From contig JASANZ010001907.1 of NCBI GenBank assembly GCA_030849805.1, positions 1 through 23,682 of the forward strand: DNA of 23,682 nucleotides, in the 5' to 3' direction. The notes below the pieces were generated by a model. The model saw only the letters and a list, made by a program, of their open reading frames with translations. It was not told the DNA's origin and ran no database searches. The position numbers and the translations under genes were made by a program. The DNA comes from Sergeia podlipaevii (taxonomy: Eukaryota > Euglenozoa > Kinetoplastea > Trypanosomatida > Trypanosomatidae). Below are positions 1-8,976 of the stretch, piece by piece; the first letter of the stretch is position 1; every line of letters starts with the position of its first letter.

Positions 1-498
1 CACCATTGTCAAAAACATAGAGAAGAGAAAGAAAGAGTGTCTACTTACAAAAGAAAAAAAAAGGAATGCGTCCCCCTGTAAGTCAAAGAAAGCTACTACT
101 TTTTTTTTCTGTTATCAGCGATAAAAACAGCACACACAAAACACCAAAAAAGAGGGGGAAAAAAAAAGAAAGAAAGAGAGAAAAGGAAGGGGGAGGGGTC
201 AGTAATTAATTTGCTACAGCAAAGCACACAATTGCATTTTTCCACCATGTGTACACCACCCTGCTCACGTACTTTCTTCTCTCGACTTGCCACTTCTTTC
301 TTGTAATGCCACCATTGAGGTGGGGAGGGGGAGGCACTGAAACCCCCTCCTCTTTATTTTCGGCCGCGTACACACACACACACGCACTACCCGCAGATAG
401 GCCCATGCATGCGGAGAACTGCTGCTGCATTTCTACTTTTCCCTCACACACACACACACAAACCACCTGAAGAAACAACTAGATATATAGATATATTC
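1..498. other. Region downstream of subunit e, no gene seen
   Basis: Low-complexity sequence: A- and G-rich runs at 50-200, CA repeats near 370-383 and 446-461, and a T-run at about 102-110. It probably holds the 3' UTR of subunit e and the start of the next intergenic spacer. Open frames of 65-90 residues on both strands encode only homopolymeric or repeat-derived peptides. Confidence 0.55.
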
Positions 499-705
499 CT
501 ACTCTGCTTTGAGATTGCGCGTAGGCAGCAGCAGTGGGTTCATCTGAGCCATGTAGATCAATATCCACGACAGCCAGCAACAGAAAGCTCCTACTGCACA
601 GAGCACACGTACTAGTTCGACCTGACTCTTGGCCCACAAGGGAGAACTAAGAGCGCCGAGCGCGCCAAGCATAAAAAAGAAAAAAGTGCCGAGAAGAAGA
701 CCCAT
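499..705 (-). CDS. VMA9: V-type H+-ATPase subunit e (Vo sector, small membrane subunit)
   Basis: Encodes 68 residues. In other eukaryotes subunit e is a two-helix hydrophobic protein of the Vo proton-translocating sector, acting in acidic organelle membranes. What is seen: a first hydrophobic stretch (about residues 2-24), a short polar loop, a second helix (about 32-54) and the end WILIYMAQMNPLLLP, which matches the family signature (CCY.FWL...AQLNPL..P). Length is slightly below the usual 70-80 residues. The start is the ATG at 705-703; the frame stays open upstream but only through a TTG, and a CAG acceptor at 732-730 lies between that region and the ATG, so the mature mRNA should begin near 729 with a leader of about 24 nt. 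It is the last gene of the unit in this window, downstream of SEC13. The identity rests on the C-terminal motif and topology; easily missed because it is short. Confidence 0.8.
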   Translation of the reverse strand: MGLLLGTFFFFMLGALGALSSPLWAKSQVELVRVLCAVGAFCCWLSWILIYMAQMNPLLLPTRNLKAE

Positions 706-729
706 TCTTTCTGTAGTTGAGAGTCCTTT

Positions 730-768
730 CTGTCGCAAAACAAAGAAGAACAGGAAAAAAGAGAAACC
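730..768 (-). promoter_or_regulatory. Predicted trans-splice acceptor for subunit e mRNA
   Basis: On the minus strand a long C/T-rich tract (about 767-735) ends in GCGACAG, with AG at 731-730. It is followed 24 nt later by the first ATG (705). The order tract, AG, first ATG is the kinetoplastid spliced-leader addition layout. The exact site is inferred. Confidence 0.6.
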
Positions 769-1342
769 TACAAAAGCAATAAAGAGCCCCCAAAAAAAAC
801 TGAATGAATATCCTTTTTTGGAGCAGCACTATGTTGTATAAGTGTGGTGAAGAATGCCTCTAAATGGGGGTGTGTGCTCACTATATATATATATATATAT
901 CTACGCACAAAAGATGAAACAATGATAATTATAAAAATTAGTAATAGGAGCAACGAAGAAGATAGAAATTCAAAGCGTCGTAAAGCAGCAATAAATGGTC
1001 AACGCAAATGGGGATGATGCCTAATTGCTGTCGGGAAAGAGAGAACATGCTTATCCTTCAAACCCTTTAAGGACACATAATAATTTAACGTATACTTCGC
1101 TGTATCAAAGTTGCAAAAAAGACACACGAATGTCAAGATAAACAATCAGCAAAAAAAAAAGTCCACTTCCTCAAAATTCTCAGCACACACCCACACACAC
1201 GCAGAGGCAGCTAGCATCCAAAGCACCGTTAAAGCACTAGAGTCCCTTCTCTCTCATGTATGAGTAAAAATGGGGGAGTCAGCAAACCAGCGCGGGGCTG
1301 AAGGAGGCCTCCTCTCTCTCTCACTGTCCATTCTCCTGTACG
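739..1342. other. Intergenic region between SEC13 and V-ATPase e
   Basis: About 600 bases without a convincing gene. It should hold the SEC13 3' UTR and poly(A) site and the upstream part of the subunit e acceptor region. Contents seen: a (TA)n microsatellite at 882-900, a 10-A run near 1150, short CA-rich stretches near 1185-1200 and a CT-rich stretch near 1310-1322 close to the SEC13 stop. Small open frames here are low-complexity and unsupported. Confidence 0.6.
882..900. repeat. (TA)n microsatellite
   Basis: An uninterrupted TA dinucleotide run of 19 bases in the SEC13 downstream spacer. Confidence 0.9.
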
Positions 1343-2413
1343 CTAGCTGGGGGTCTCCATCTCGCTTGCCATCTCCCACTTGAGCGCCGACGTCTCTTTC
1401 CACATGCTGGCAGTACCATCACTACACGAAACCAGCAGAAACGTCCCTACCTGTGACCACGAGAGCCTCGTCACGGCAGCTGAAAGCTGCTGGGGAAGGA
1501 GCGCGCAGCGCCACTCATCCGATGCCGGCCCGTCCTGATACCACACCGCCACCCACCCTTCTTCGCTACCAGCCGCCACGTAGGTGAAGGGAAGACCTAC
1601 ACAAGGTGCCCACGCCACCGCTCGCCACGTTGCCTGCACCAGTGTCGGCAGATCAGCAGAGGTCCAAACGGACTGTGGAAGGCCTCCCCCCTCGGCAAGA
1701 GGAGCATCAAAAGAGTGGCTCCACACCTTTACCCGCCGGCCAGACCCGCAGGTCACCATGCGCGGGGGCCCAATGGGCAATGGAGGTGCCGCGGCCAGAT
1801 TGCGACCAGGCAGGCTACTTTGCAGAGGCGCCATGAGCAACACGCCAGGAGGAAAGAATGGAGCAAAGGCGATGCCGCAGCAGCCGCTTTGATGAGCTGT
1901 GAAAGACTGGGTCTCCCAGGTCTGATCATGGCCAGTCATCACCACAACGGTGCCGTCCTCGCAGCCAACAGCAAAGAGTTTACCGTACTCCTGCGGAGCC
2001 CACGCCACACACCATCCAGGACTAGGGAGCGGCGCCGCATACACCTTCTCGTACTGTGGCGTGCTGCCGCTACAAACATCCCGCCAAAGAGCAGCCTGCG
2101 GTTCCCGCTCTGTGCAAGCAACAAGGGCAGCACTATAATAAGCCAGAGGGGCCCACGCCACACAGCACACTGGGCCTTCGCCACCGCCTGCCTCGCCTAG
2201 TGTGGTAACATGTCGCCATGCGCCGGTCTTACTATTTATGTTGCCGCCGCCGCCGCTGCTGCTGCTGCTGCCTGTAGGGCCGTTGGGAGCGTCGCACTGA
2301 TAAAGGCGGATGGTGCCGTCCTCACTAGCAGTCGCCAGGTGGCGTCCACTGGCATCTACAGCCACGTCCAGTACCGCACCGGTGTGGCCAGTTTCAAAAA
2401 CGCAGTCCGCCAT
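1343..2413 (-). CDS. SEC13: SEC13 family WD40 protein (COPII coat / nuclear pore)
   Basis: Encodes 356 residues. SEC13 is a six-bladed propeller that pairs with SEC31 in COPII coats and also sits in the nuclear pore Y-complex. Visible family features are GHTGAVLDVAVD (residues 9-20), ATASEDGTIRLY (27-38), GPVCCVAWAP (80-89), WCVAWAPQEYGKLFAVGCEDG (134-154, one of the most diagnostic segments), AHQSGCCGIAFAP (173-185), CGSGRRVKVW (222-231), WRAVAWAPCVGLP (263-275) and TRLSWSQVGTFLLVSCSDG. The order and the CVAWAP/GLP signatures separate it from generic WD40 proteins; Seh1 is the main alternative. Two lineage-specific insertions are seen: a Ser/Gly run at about 48-58 and a Pro/Ala-rich loop at about 195-216. 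The start is the ATG at 2413-2411; the open frame reaches upstream only to a TTG, and no earlier ATG lies in the inferred leader. Confidence 0.88.
   Translation of the reverse strand: MADCVFETGHTGAVLDVAVDASGRHLATASEDGTIRLYQCDAPNGPTGSSSSSGGGGNINSKTGAWRHVTTLGEAGGGEGPVCCVAWAPLAYYSAALVACTEREPQAALWRDVCSGSTPQYEKVYAAPLPSPGWCVAWAPQEYGKLFAVGCEDGTVVVMTGHDQTWETQSFTAHQSGCCGIAFAPFFPPGVLLMAPLQSSLPGRNLAAAPPLPIGPPRMVTCGSGRRVKVWSHSFDAPLAEGGGLPQSVWTSADLPTLVQATWRAVAWAPCVGLPFTYVAAGSEEGWVAVWYQDGPASDEWRCALLPQQLSAAVTRLSWSQVGTFLLVSCSDGTASMWKETSALKWEMASEMETPS
2243..2271 (-). repeat. Trinucleotide repeat coding for a Ser/Gly run in SEC13
   Basis: On the minus strand five AGC codons are followed by four GGC codons, giving SSSSSGGGG in the loop between the first two propeller blades. 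Such a repeat is a likely site of length variation. Confidence 0.85.
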
Positions 2414-3031
2414 CTCCCCTGAAGAAACTTCTAAAATGTAGATTTGTATCAACTACTGTTGAAGCCCACAAATACAAATACACAAACACACACGCACCAC
2501 ACGCTTTAACAACGAAAAAATAAAAAAAAAGAACACGTAGCTTCAAAGAAAAAAAAAATGGATAAGATGGAAGGAAATCAACAAGAAAAAGTGCAGATGA
2601 TACACGCGCAGTACTGCTTTTTTTTTTTCCTCCTGCAGAAAAGAAAGTGCTTACCATTAATGCCATCATGATAGCGTCAGTACAGTAGAAGCGGGTCGTT
2701 AGTCAAAACAATATATGTATTGTTATATGTGATTGTTGCGAAACGCACTGCTGCTGTCCAAGGCGCGTGCCGCTAACATGGCAATAACAACAACAATGAG
2801 CCACTGGCATATATATATATATAGGATAGATAGTATCATTCATTTCGGTAGTTCTCAACGTGAATGTAAAAAAAAAAAAAAAGAAGCGGAACCTTCGAGA
2901 CGAGAAACAAAAACAAAAGCACGGAGATACCATGAAACCAGAGAGCCACACTCAAATGATTACACGGCATTGCCCACTGCACTACCTCTTTCTTCCCTCC
3001 TTCTGACCCCCCCCCTCCTTTCACACACACA
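2414..3031. other. Intergenic region upstream of SEC13
   Basis: About 600 bases. On the minus strand it holds the SEC13 5' leader and acceptor near its left end and the 3' UTR of the two-TM gene to the right. Long A-runs on the plus strand lie at 2549-2558 (followed by TG) and about 2868-2882, a T-run near 2618-2628, a (TA)n stretch at about 2809-2822, and a short C-run with CA repeats near 3006-3030. No gene is supported. Confidence 0.55.
2504..2531 (-). promoter_or_regulatory. Predicted trans-splice acceptor for SEC13 mRNA
   Basis: The minus strand shows a T-rich tract (2531-2514) and then the first AG at 2505-2504. The leader to the ATG at 2413 would be about 90 nt and contains no other ATG. 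Later AGs nearer the start are possible alternatives. Confidence 0.45.
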
Positions 3032-4057
3032 TTACGGCTTCTTCGTCGTGGTGAGAGCGGTAGGGTGCGTATTCATAGCGATATCCAAACGACGCTTACA
3101 TAGAATAAAGTATCGATGCATGTGCACCCAGGTTCGGCCTCGGTGTCTCCAGCCCGCCATATCAAAGATCACCATAGCAGCAAAAGAAGCGATGAACGCC
3201 ATCACACTCCAGAACCACACATACGCCTCTGACGCAACTTTGCTGGTCAGTGCCCATATGATCTTGTACACCGCATACGCAGGCAAGCAGAGCAGGAGTA
3301 AAAATAGTCCGTAGTGGAGTAAGATAAAATCGCAAGAAAAAGGAACGAGAGCGAGGTTATGCCTGCAGCGCGAGTACTGCGTCGCGGTATACACGTCGCT
3401 AAGATAAAGCCGGTGGGACTTGAAACAACGCAGTTTGGGGTGCATTTCTACCATAGTCACGAGCGCCTGCACATGTAGTTCATTCTTCCAGTCTCGCGGC
3501 GGGTCATCGGGGCTATAAGTGTCCAACACCTCTGCTTGGCGACACGCCATCATGATACGGTTTATTGCTACCGCATCGTTCCATCCCTCAAGAGTGACCT
3601 CACGAATGTTGTGGCAGCGTGCAAGCAAGGGGACAAGTCTCGGCGTCATAGCTTGGCAGTACTGCGAGAGATACACATACTCCACCCCAGGATTCCACCT
3701 AAAAAGAGGCTCAATCAGACGAGCATCCAGTTCGTCAAAGGCCTCTCCGCTGCATGACCCAGGCACAACAATACTCTTGCAGCCCCGCTCAGTGCCAAAC
3801 GCCCACACTCCGCGTGTGCGGCTTCTCAGTGAAGGAAGGAAGTACGCGGTGTTGACGATACACGTCGGTTTATCTGGGAACCCAAAAAGTGAAGGGTTCA
3901 CCGCGGCGTAGCCAAGCACCTCCTGTATGTGGTCCAGTTTCCATCTATGCAATGGCAGTACTCTAAAAAGTCCCATGTAAAGTGGTAGGTACACATTATG
4001 CTGTTTGCGCTCAGTGAATGGGTTAAAAAAATTGGGCCGCCACCGTCTCGGCTCCAT
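3032..4057 (-). CDS. Hypothetical protein with C-terminal two-TM hairpin
   Basis: Encodes 341 residues; I do not recognise the family. The first 240 residues appear soluble and have a loosely leucine-rich-repeat or F-box-like texture, for example EPLFRWNPGVEYVYLSQ (116-132), LLARCHNIREVTLEGWND (144-161) and MHPKLRCFKSHRLYLSD (205-221), spaced about 25-35 residues apart. Two strong hydrophobic segments follow at about 243-270 and 278-300, then a basic tail. That arrangement suggests a tail-anchored hairpin with the N-terminal domain in the cytosol. No catalytic motif or signal peptide is visible. The ATG at 4057 is the first after the inferred acceptor, with a leader of about 20 nt. The LRR reading is inference from spacing and could be wrong; the gene itself is well supported by length and composition. 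Confidence 0.75.
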   Translation of the reverse strand: MEPRRWRPNFFNPFTERKQHNVYLPLYMGLFRVLPLHRWKLDHIQEVLGYAAVNPSLFGFPDKPTCIVNTAYFLPSLRSRTRGVWAFGTERGCKSIVVPGSCSGEAFDELDARLIEPLFRWNPGVEYVYLSQYCQAMTPRLVPLLARCHNIREVTLEGWNDAVAINRIMMACRQAEVLDTYSPDDPPRDWKNELHVQALVTMVEMHPKLRCFKSHRLYLSDVYTATQYSRCRHNLALVPFSCDFILLHYGLFLLLLCLPAYAVYKIIWALTSKVASEAYVWFWSVMAFIASFAAMVIFDMAGWRHRGRTWVHMHRYFILCKRRLDIAMNTHPTALTTTKKP

Positions 4058-4518
4058 CGCGGATGTATTCTATATATCTCCAGAAAAAAAAAAGAGTGGT
4101 AGAAAGGAGAAAAAAAACGAGTTTGAAAGGTACACAAAAAGCGTCAACATACATTTCCCTCCTTTATAGCCTCTGAGTGAAACAAAAGTATGAAACAACG
4201 CCATGTGGATAGCAGTATAGATGTGTAAGTGTTACCTCCCCATTCTTCTCTTCATATTTCTTTTTGGTTGTCGTTTCTCTCTCAATGCTTCATGGAGAAA
4301 TATTATTCAAAAAAAAAATGTTATCTCGCTCTCTCATGCATAATCGTGCAGTCCCCCTTCCCCTCCCCAAGTTGCATTATCAGCATACTAAAGAGGAGAC
4401 ACAACCATGGTTGCCTTCCTTGTGAGTGGTGTTTTAATCGATCTCCGAGAAAGATTCCCTCTCTTTCATCCTTCCGCCTTGTTTCACGCAGCGGCGCCAT
4501 TTTATAATCTTTTTTTTT
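4058..4518. other. Intergenic region between the ankyrin gene and the two-TM gene
   Basis: About 460 bases with the acceptor region near 4080-4120, an A-run followed by TG at 4309-4320, and a T-run at about 4510-4520 immediately after the stop of the ankyrin gene. CT-rich stretches lie near 4220-4290 on the plus strand. No gene is supported. Confidence 0.5.
4078..4117 (-). promoter_or_regulatory. Predicted trans-splice acceptor for the two-TM protein mRNA
   Basis: Two T-rich tracts on the minus strand (about 4117-4110 and 4092-4083) are followed by GGAG with AG at 4079-4078, about 20 nt before the ATG at 4057. Confidence 0.5.
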
Positions 4519-5196
4519 TTACTCAATCCCGTCCACGTTTGCGGAGCCAAGCATGGCTTCTCCAGTAGTCATATCCTTCACTGCAGCCTTTGGCTTGCTG
4601 GCAGAAGTCGCGGTAGCGGAGGCGGTGGTCGCCCCCTTGGCCTGATCGACACCATCCGTGTCACCGTCATCGCTATCGCTCTCTGCCTCCCCCGAAGTGG
4701 CCACCGCCGCAGACGACCCGGTAGGCGGAACGTAGTTGTCAAGAGTCTCGTCATGCTCGATAAGCAGCGTCTCCATTTCCCCAAATTGCTTCTCTTGGAT
4801 CAGCTGGAGAGACGTACGGCCAGAGGCATTGCACGTGCTAACGCTCCAGCCATTGCGCAGCAGACGCCGCGCCGTCTCCACGTGGTTATTCAGAGCAGCA
4901 AAGTGCAGTGCTGTGTTCCCTTCATAGTTAGGAATGTTTGGGGTGGGGCCAAACTCAAAGAGCATCTCAAGAATAGGCATGTGTCCGTTCGCCGCCGCCA
5001 TGTGCACTGCCGTGCGGCCCTGTGAATCTTGAGCGTTGATGTCCTTGGGATTCTTATTCAGGTACGCGCGCAGCTGGTCCGCATCACCGTCGTCATTGTA
5101 GCGAGCGCAGTCAAGAAATGCCTCCAGATCTGTCATGGGCGGAGGCAGCAGCTCCGCCACTAGGTCGTTGTAGTATTTGTCTTCGCTACCTGACAT
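4519..5196 (-). CDS. Ankyrin-repeat protein, Yar1-like (possible uS3 chaperone)
   Basis: Encodes 225 residues. An N-terminal helical stretch with DLEAFLDCARYNDDG (23-37) is followed by ankyrin repeats: residues 59-90 contain GRTAVHMAAANGHMPILEML, residues 92-124 contain GNTALHFAALNNHVETARRLL, and a degenerate repeat spans about 125-157. The remaining 65 residues are acidic then Ala/Ser/Thr-rich and probably disordered. The AVHMAAANGH and GNTALHFAALN blocks, the number of repeats, the total length near 200 and the acidic tail all resemble yeast Yar1, which escorts ribosomal protein S3 (uS3). Ankyrin repeats are common, so the family is certain but the Yar1 role is inference. The start is a clean ATG at 5196. 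A long C/T-rich stretch on the minus strand (about 5450-5395) with AG at 5378-5377 may supply the acceptor, giving a leader of about 180 nt without an ATG. Confidence 0.85.
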   Translation of the reverse strand: MSGSEDKYYNDLVAELLPPPMTDLEAFLDCARYNDDGDADQLRAYLNKNPKDINAQDSQGRTAVHMAAANGHMPILEMLFEFGPTPNIPNYEGNTALHFAALNNHVETARRLLRNGWSVSTCNASGRTSLQLIQEKQFGEMETLLIEHDETLDNYVPPTGSSAAVATSGEAESDSDDGDTDGVDQAKGATTASATATSASKPKAAVKDMTTGEAMLGSANVDGIE

Positions 5197-7206
5197 CTCT
5201 GCCTATAATTATTTCTTTCTCTCACACACACAAAGTCTCTCTCTGTTGGTGTTATCGCGTACTAAAAACTGGAGACACGCACACAAAAGCAGTCAAAACA
5301 ATGTCTTTAGAGTGCTTCGAAGCTAGCAGGCAGAAATCTTTTACAAGGAAAAGAATCAACCTCCTTTAGATTCTCACTAATAATTATATTTTTTTAAAAA
5401 AAGGGAAAAAAAAAGAAGTAGAGAAGAGGTAAACGAGTAGAAAAAAAAATGAATGTCACAAACGTGAAACGAATACGACGTTGGAGATAAAAACCATTCG
5501 CACCTTCCGTTCATGCAGTGATCATAATAAGACAGTGTAACCATACATTGGCTCACTGTAAACTGAACTGCATGAAGGAAAGCAACATTATTTGAAAAAA
5601 CAACGGGAGAAGATGAGCATTTCGATGCCATCAACTCCACATCACGGCCATACAGAACAAGGGGAAAAAATACAAGGCAAACTTATACTATATACTGTTG
5701 GGGTAGTGTTGAATAGTCTTCCTCTTCTCTTTTCATTTTTTTTTATCGTCAAGAAACGGTAAAAGGAATCGACAACAGTAACACGAAAGCATAAGGCACA
5801 CACACACAAACAATCATTTACATTTTCCCACTCTCCCCTCATCAGAGAATAGAAGAAACAACAATATTATAGGGAAAAAAGAGAGAGAGGAAAACAGTAT
5901 TTTACGGGACACATACAGAACTACAAGTCCTTACAGGGAATCTCCCAACAACCTTTCCTGAATCAACAACAACAGCTTTTTTCGCAAAAAAAAAAAAGAG
6001 AAACAAGCGGCAACGCACCAAAAAAAAAAAAATGCTTTATCTGTATTGCATCTCCACAATTCTTCTGTTCTTTAATTTCTTTTTTCGTTTTCTCTTATTT
6101 TTACTCCCTTCTTCGCCTCATTTCCATAAAGAGAAGAAGATAATAGAAGCATTTCATGAGCAAAGTTCATCAGTACGACAACTCCAGTAAGAAAAGAAAA
6201 ATAGACAGTCTTCTCACTCACTTAAAAGAAAAAAACTGAAAGAATAAGAATCCAGCAACAAAGAAGAGAAGATAAACAATATATTCATAATAGGAGAAAA
6301 TAAATGAATAAAAACACCAAAAAAAAAGTTCGGCAAAATGCTTCCCTTTCAGACCACATGTGTGTATAAAATAGGGGGTAGTCAAGCCATGTTCTCTCTA
6401 TTCCACTTCGGCATACGCTTGCTAATCCACTTTCCTCATTGCCCTCCCTCTTTTTATAGTCCTTCTTTATCCTTTCAGGTGTGTATTCATTTATAAAAAA
6501 AAAAATAAGAAAAACTGAAAAAAAATATAAGTACTAATTCAAATGTACGCAAAAAGTACCGTAGCGCGCCAACCATCACATCAGTGCCAAAAAATGGGGA
6601 AAGAAAAACAACAACCATCATCAACAACTACAGAAGACAAAAGAAAAAGAACGACATATTGCACCGTACACGGAATCATACATATATATTGCGAGAAAAA
6701 AAAAGAGAGAGGACGCTATAAGTAGGAAAATCCTGTAAAAAAAAAAAGAAAAAGCGGAGCCTACAACAGCAAGATAGTACAGACTCATAGGAAGCTCAAT
6801 CAAAGTCGCCTGCAAAATACTTGTGAACAATTCTGCTTTCAAATATTGAGAGAGAGAAAGAAGAGAAGCAAGAATGAAAAGGTAAAAATAAAAAAAGGAA
6901 AGATGGCGTCTCTCTGTGCGGTGTATCCTCTACCCTTGTTCTCATTACATGTACCAAACACTGTACAAACACTTGCCTCGTCGCATGTGCGCACAGGGAC
7001 ACGTGTTGAGTCACTGAATCCTGTCCACCTCCCCTCCCTCACCTACACACTACCAACACTCTGACTCTCTCTCTCTCTATATATATATATTTCTTGTCCC
7101 CCCACCCCACCCCCTCCTTGCTCAACACCATTTTTGCTTAGAGAAAGGCGCAGAGTATGGCACACCACCCAAAATCTAAAAAAAAGTATGCAAAAAAAAG
7201 GGACTT
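5197..7206. other. 2-kb gap between PP1 and the ankyrin gene
   Basis: No convincing coding region. The content is AT-rich, with many plus-strand A-runs (for example 5441-5449, 5986-5997, 6020-6032, 6319, 6496, 6695, 6737), a (CT)n/(TA)n stretch at about 7063-7092, and C-rich sequence at 7097-7115. Open frames of 60-90 residues are low-complexity. The part next to 7206 is probably a long PP1 3' UTR and the part next to 5197 the ankyrin 5' leader. No tRNA-like B box was seen by eye; small nucleolar RNAs cannot be excluded without a search. Confidence 0.5.
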
Positions 7207-8118
7207 TTACGGGTAGAACTTCGGCTTCTTGACAGTAGGCTTGAGAATCTGGAAGCAGCACATAAGTTCATCATCAACAGACATAACGGCACCGCAGTTA
7301 TCAAACTCGTTGCAGTAGTTCGGGGCGGAGAAGATGGTGATAAGCTGGCGCTTCGCGAAGAATTGATAGCCATCCTCAACGACCTGGTGAGCACGACAGA
7401 TTAGATCAAAGTCGTGCTTGCGCAGGAACTTCTCTACTATATCTTGACCAAAGGTGAAGGACACGCCGCGATCGTTCTCACCCCAGCCAGAGAGACCCTC
7501 CTCAGGATCAGACCACAGCAAATCGCAAATGAGGCCAGTATCAGCTACGTCGCACGGGCGGGAGATCTTCTTGATCTGATCCATCGACTGCAGCTCAGGG
7601 CTCAGACCACCGTGGCAGCAGAAGATCTTATCGTCGATAATGCAGGCCACGGGCAAGCAGTTGAATGTATCGGTAAAGGCCTTCCAGAGACGAATGTTAT
7701 AGCGACGCTTGCATTCATCAAAGAAGCCGTAGATACGATTGATGCTTGCACACTCGTGGTTACCGCGAAGAATAAAAAAGTTCTCAGGAAACTTCAGCTT
7801 AAAGGCAAGAACGAGACAGATAGTTTCGAGACCTTGCTTGCCACGATCCACGTAGTCACCAAGAAAGAGATAGTTGGCGGTAGGCGGAAAGCCGCCGTTC
7901 TCGAAGAGGCGGATCAGATCGTAATACTGGCCGTGAATATCGCCACAAATCTTGATCGGCGCCTCGAGCTCTAAAAGCGGCGGCTGGGCTAGGAGCACCT
8001 CCCTGCTCTTCAGGGCAAGATTCTTGACATCGTTCTCTGCTAGCTGCACCTGCTTACCAGACTTGGACCCACGCACCTCCAGCAGCTTCTCAATAATGGC
8101 ATCCACGTCGAGAGACAT
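7207..8118 (-). CDS. PP1: Serine/threonine protein phosphatase PP1 catalytic subunit
   Basis: Encodes 303 residues of a complete PPP-family phosphatase, a metal-dependent Ser/Thr phosphatase whose targeting depends on regulatory partners. Signature motifs are [10 protein letters not shown] (59-68), GDYVDRG (87-93), RGNHE (118-122), HGGLSPEL (169-176), CRAHQ (241-245) and [11 protein letters not shown] (264-274). Metal ligands D60, H62, D88, N120, H169 and H244 and the catalytic H121 are all present, as is the Cys (C269) in the toxin-binding loop typical of PP1. The protein ends at KKPKFYP, without the longer tail carrying the cyclin-dependent-kinase site of animal PP1. The start is the ATG at 8118 giving MSLDVDAI, the usual PP1 N terminus; the frame continues upstream for 114 codons but that part encodes hydrophobic low-complexity sequence across a polypyrimidine tract and is not coding. 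Confidence 0.97.
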   Translation of the reverse strand: MSLDVDAIIEKLLEVRGSKSGKQVQLAENDVKNLALKSREVLLAQPPLLELEAPIKICGDIHGQYYDLIRLFENGGFPPTANYLFLGDYVDRGKQGLETICLVLAFKLKFPENFFILRGNHECASINRIYGFFDECKRRYNIRLWKAFTDTFNCLPVACIIDDKIFCCHGGLSPELQSMDQIKKISRPCDVADTGLICDLLWSDPEEGLSGWGENDRGVSFTFGQDIVEKFLRKHDFDLICRAHQVVEDGYQFFAKRQLITIFSAPNYCNEFDNCGAVMSVDDELMCCFQILKPTVKKPKFYP

Positions 8119-8119
8119 A

Positions 8120-8180
8120 CTTGAGAGAAAAAATAGCAGTAAGGAAAAGAAAAAATCGAGAAAAGAAAGACGCAAGAAGA
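8120..8180 (-). promoter_or_regulatory. Polypyrimidine tract upstream of PP1
   Basis: About 55 bases of almost pure C/T on the minus strand run up to an AG at 8121-8120, only one base before the PP1 ATG. If that AG is used the leader beyond the spliced leader would be a single base. An alternative AG at 8230-8229, after another C/T tract, would give a leader of about 110 nt without an ATG. I cannot decide between them from sequence. Confidence 0.45.
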
Positions 8181-8896
8181 GTAGTATATCGTGATATATA
8201 CAAATATATATATATATGTGTGTGTGTGCTCGCAAAAGAAAACGAGGTGGTAGATGTATTTGAGAGCCCTTTAAAATCCCGATATCAGCAAAACCTAGGT
8301 CTTGTTGTTGAACCTGCACACGTACTTTACTAAAAGGAGAAAAAGGAGATATGAGAGTCGTAGACTTCCAGTGTATATATATTGAAATAATATAAATTAA
8401 GCGGAACTGCGAAGTCAAGCAACAATGATAGAAGAAAGACTCAATCCTAAAGAACAACAACTAGAAACAATCTAACAACTAGAAGTGTGGATGTGAGTGC
8501 TTGTGTGATAAATATATATTATATACGTGTATATATAAATATATGTATATACTACAAAAATGAAAGCAGAAATGATAAAGGGAGAGGAAGAAAAAAAAAT
8601 GTACGTAAACAAAAGAAAAGGAATCATCATCTTGGCGATAGCATTTAAGCAGCTAAATTTTATTATTGTTATTTCATTTCATTTTTTTAGCGCCACGTGA
8701 ACACACACACACACATGCGCATACGCATTCATTCATTCTTTTGGTTGGTACTTTTGCAACGAGAACAAGCCAGCATGCAAAAAAGAAAAAGAAAACAAAA
8801 AAGTACACATGCCTTTCTACAAAGCAAACAAAGCAGTAACACAAAAGCAAGTGTTGAGGCTGGGAAGAAAACTAAAGGAGAGGGGAGACCCACTTC

Positions 8897-8914
8897 AGAG
8901 AGAGAGAGAGAGAG
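8897..8914. repeat. (AG)9 microsatellite
   Basis: A perfect AG dinucleotide run about 60 bases beyond the stop of the BTB gene. On the transcript strand it is (CT)9, so it lies in the probable 3' UTR or a downstream pyrimidine tract. Confidence 0.85.
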
Positions 8915-8976
8915 ATACCTCCTCTTGCCAGTATACCATACACAAACACACAACCCTTTCCTCCCTCTCTCTCCTT

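Larger units (their letters stand above)
8119..8976. other. Intergenic region between the BTB gene and PP1
   Basis: About 860 bases: the PP1 polypyrimidine region, a (TA)n run passing into (GT)n at about 8203-8228, AT-rich sequence at 8510-8550, an A-run followed by TG at 8591-8601, CA repeats at about 8701-8714, and an (AG)9 run at 8897-8914. Open frames across it on both strands are repeat-derived. No gene is supported. Confidence 0.5.

Noticed and set aside
2733..3314. Plus-strand open frame of 193 codons
   Set aside because: It crosses microsatellites and a 14-A run and overlaps the two-TM gene in antisense; the sequence is low-complexity.
5377..5842. Two minus-strand frames of 87 and 66 codons in the long gap
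   Set aside because: They are phenylalanine/serine-rich translations of C/T tracts, with no conserved motif.
7414..7974. Plus-strand open frame of 186 codons
   Set aside because: It is the antisense shadow of PP1, a highly conserved gene on the other strand.
8119..8460. N-terminal extension of the PP1 frame
   Set aside because: The extension is hydrophobic, AT-rich, contains the polypyrimidine tract and has no family counterpart; PP1 starts normally at MSLDVD.
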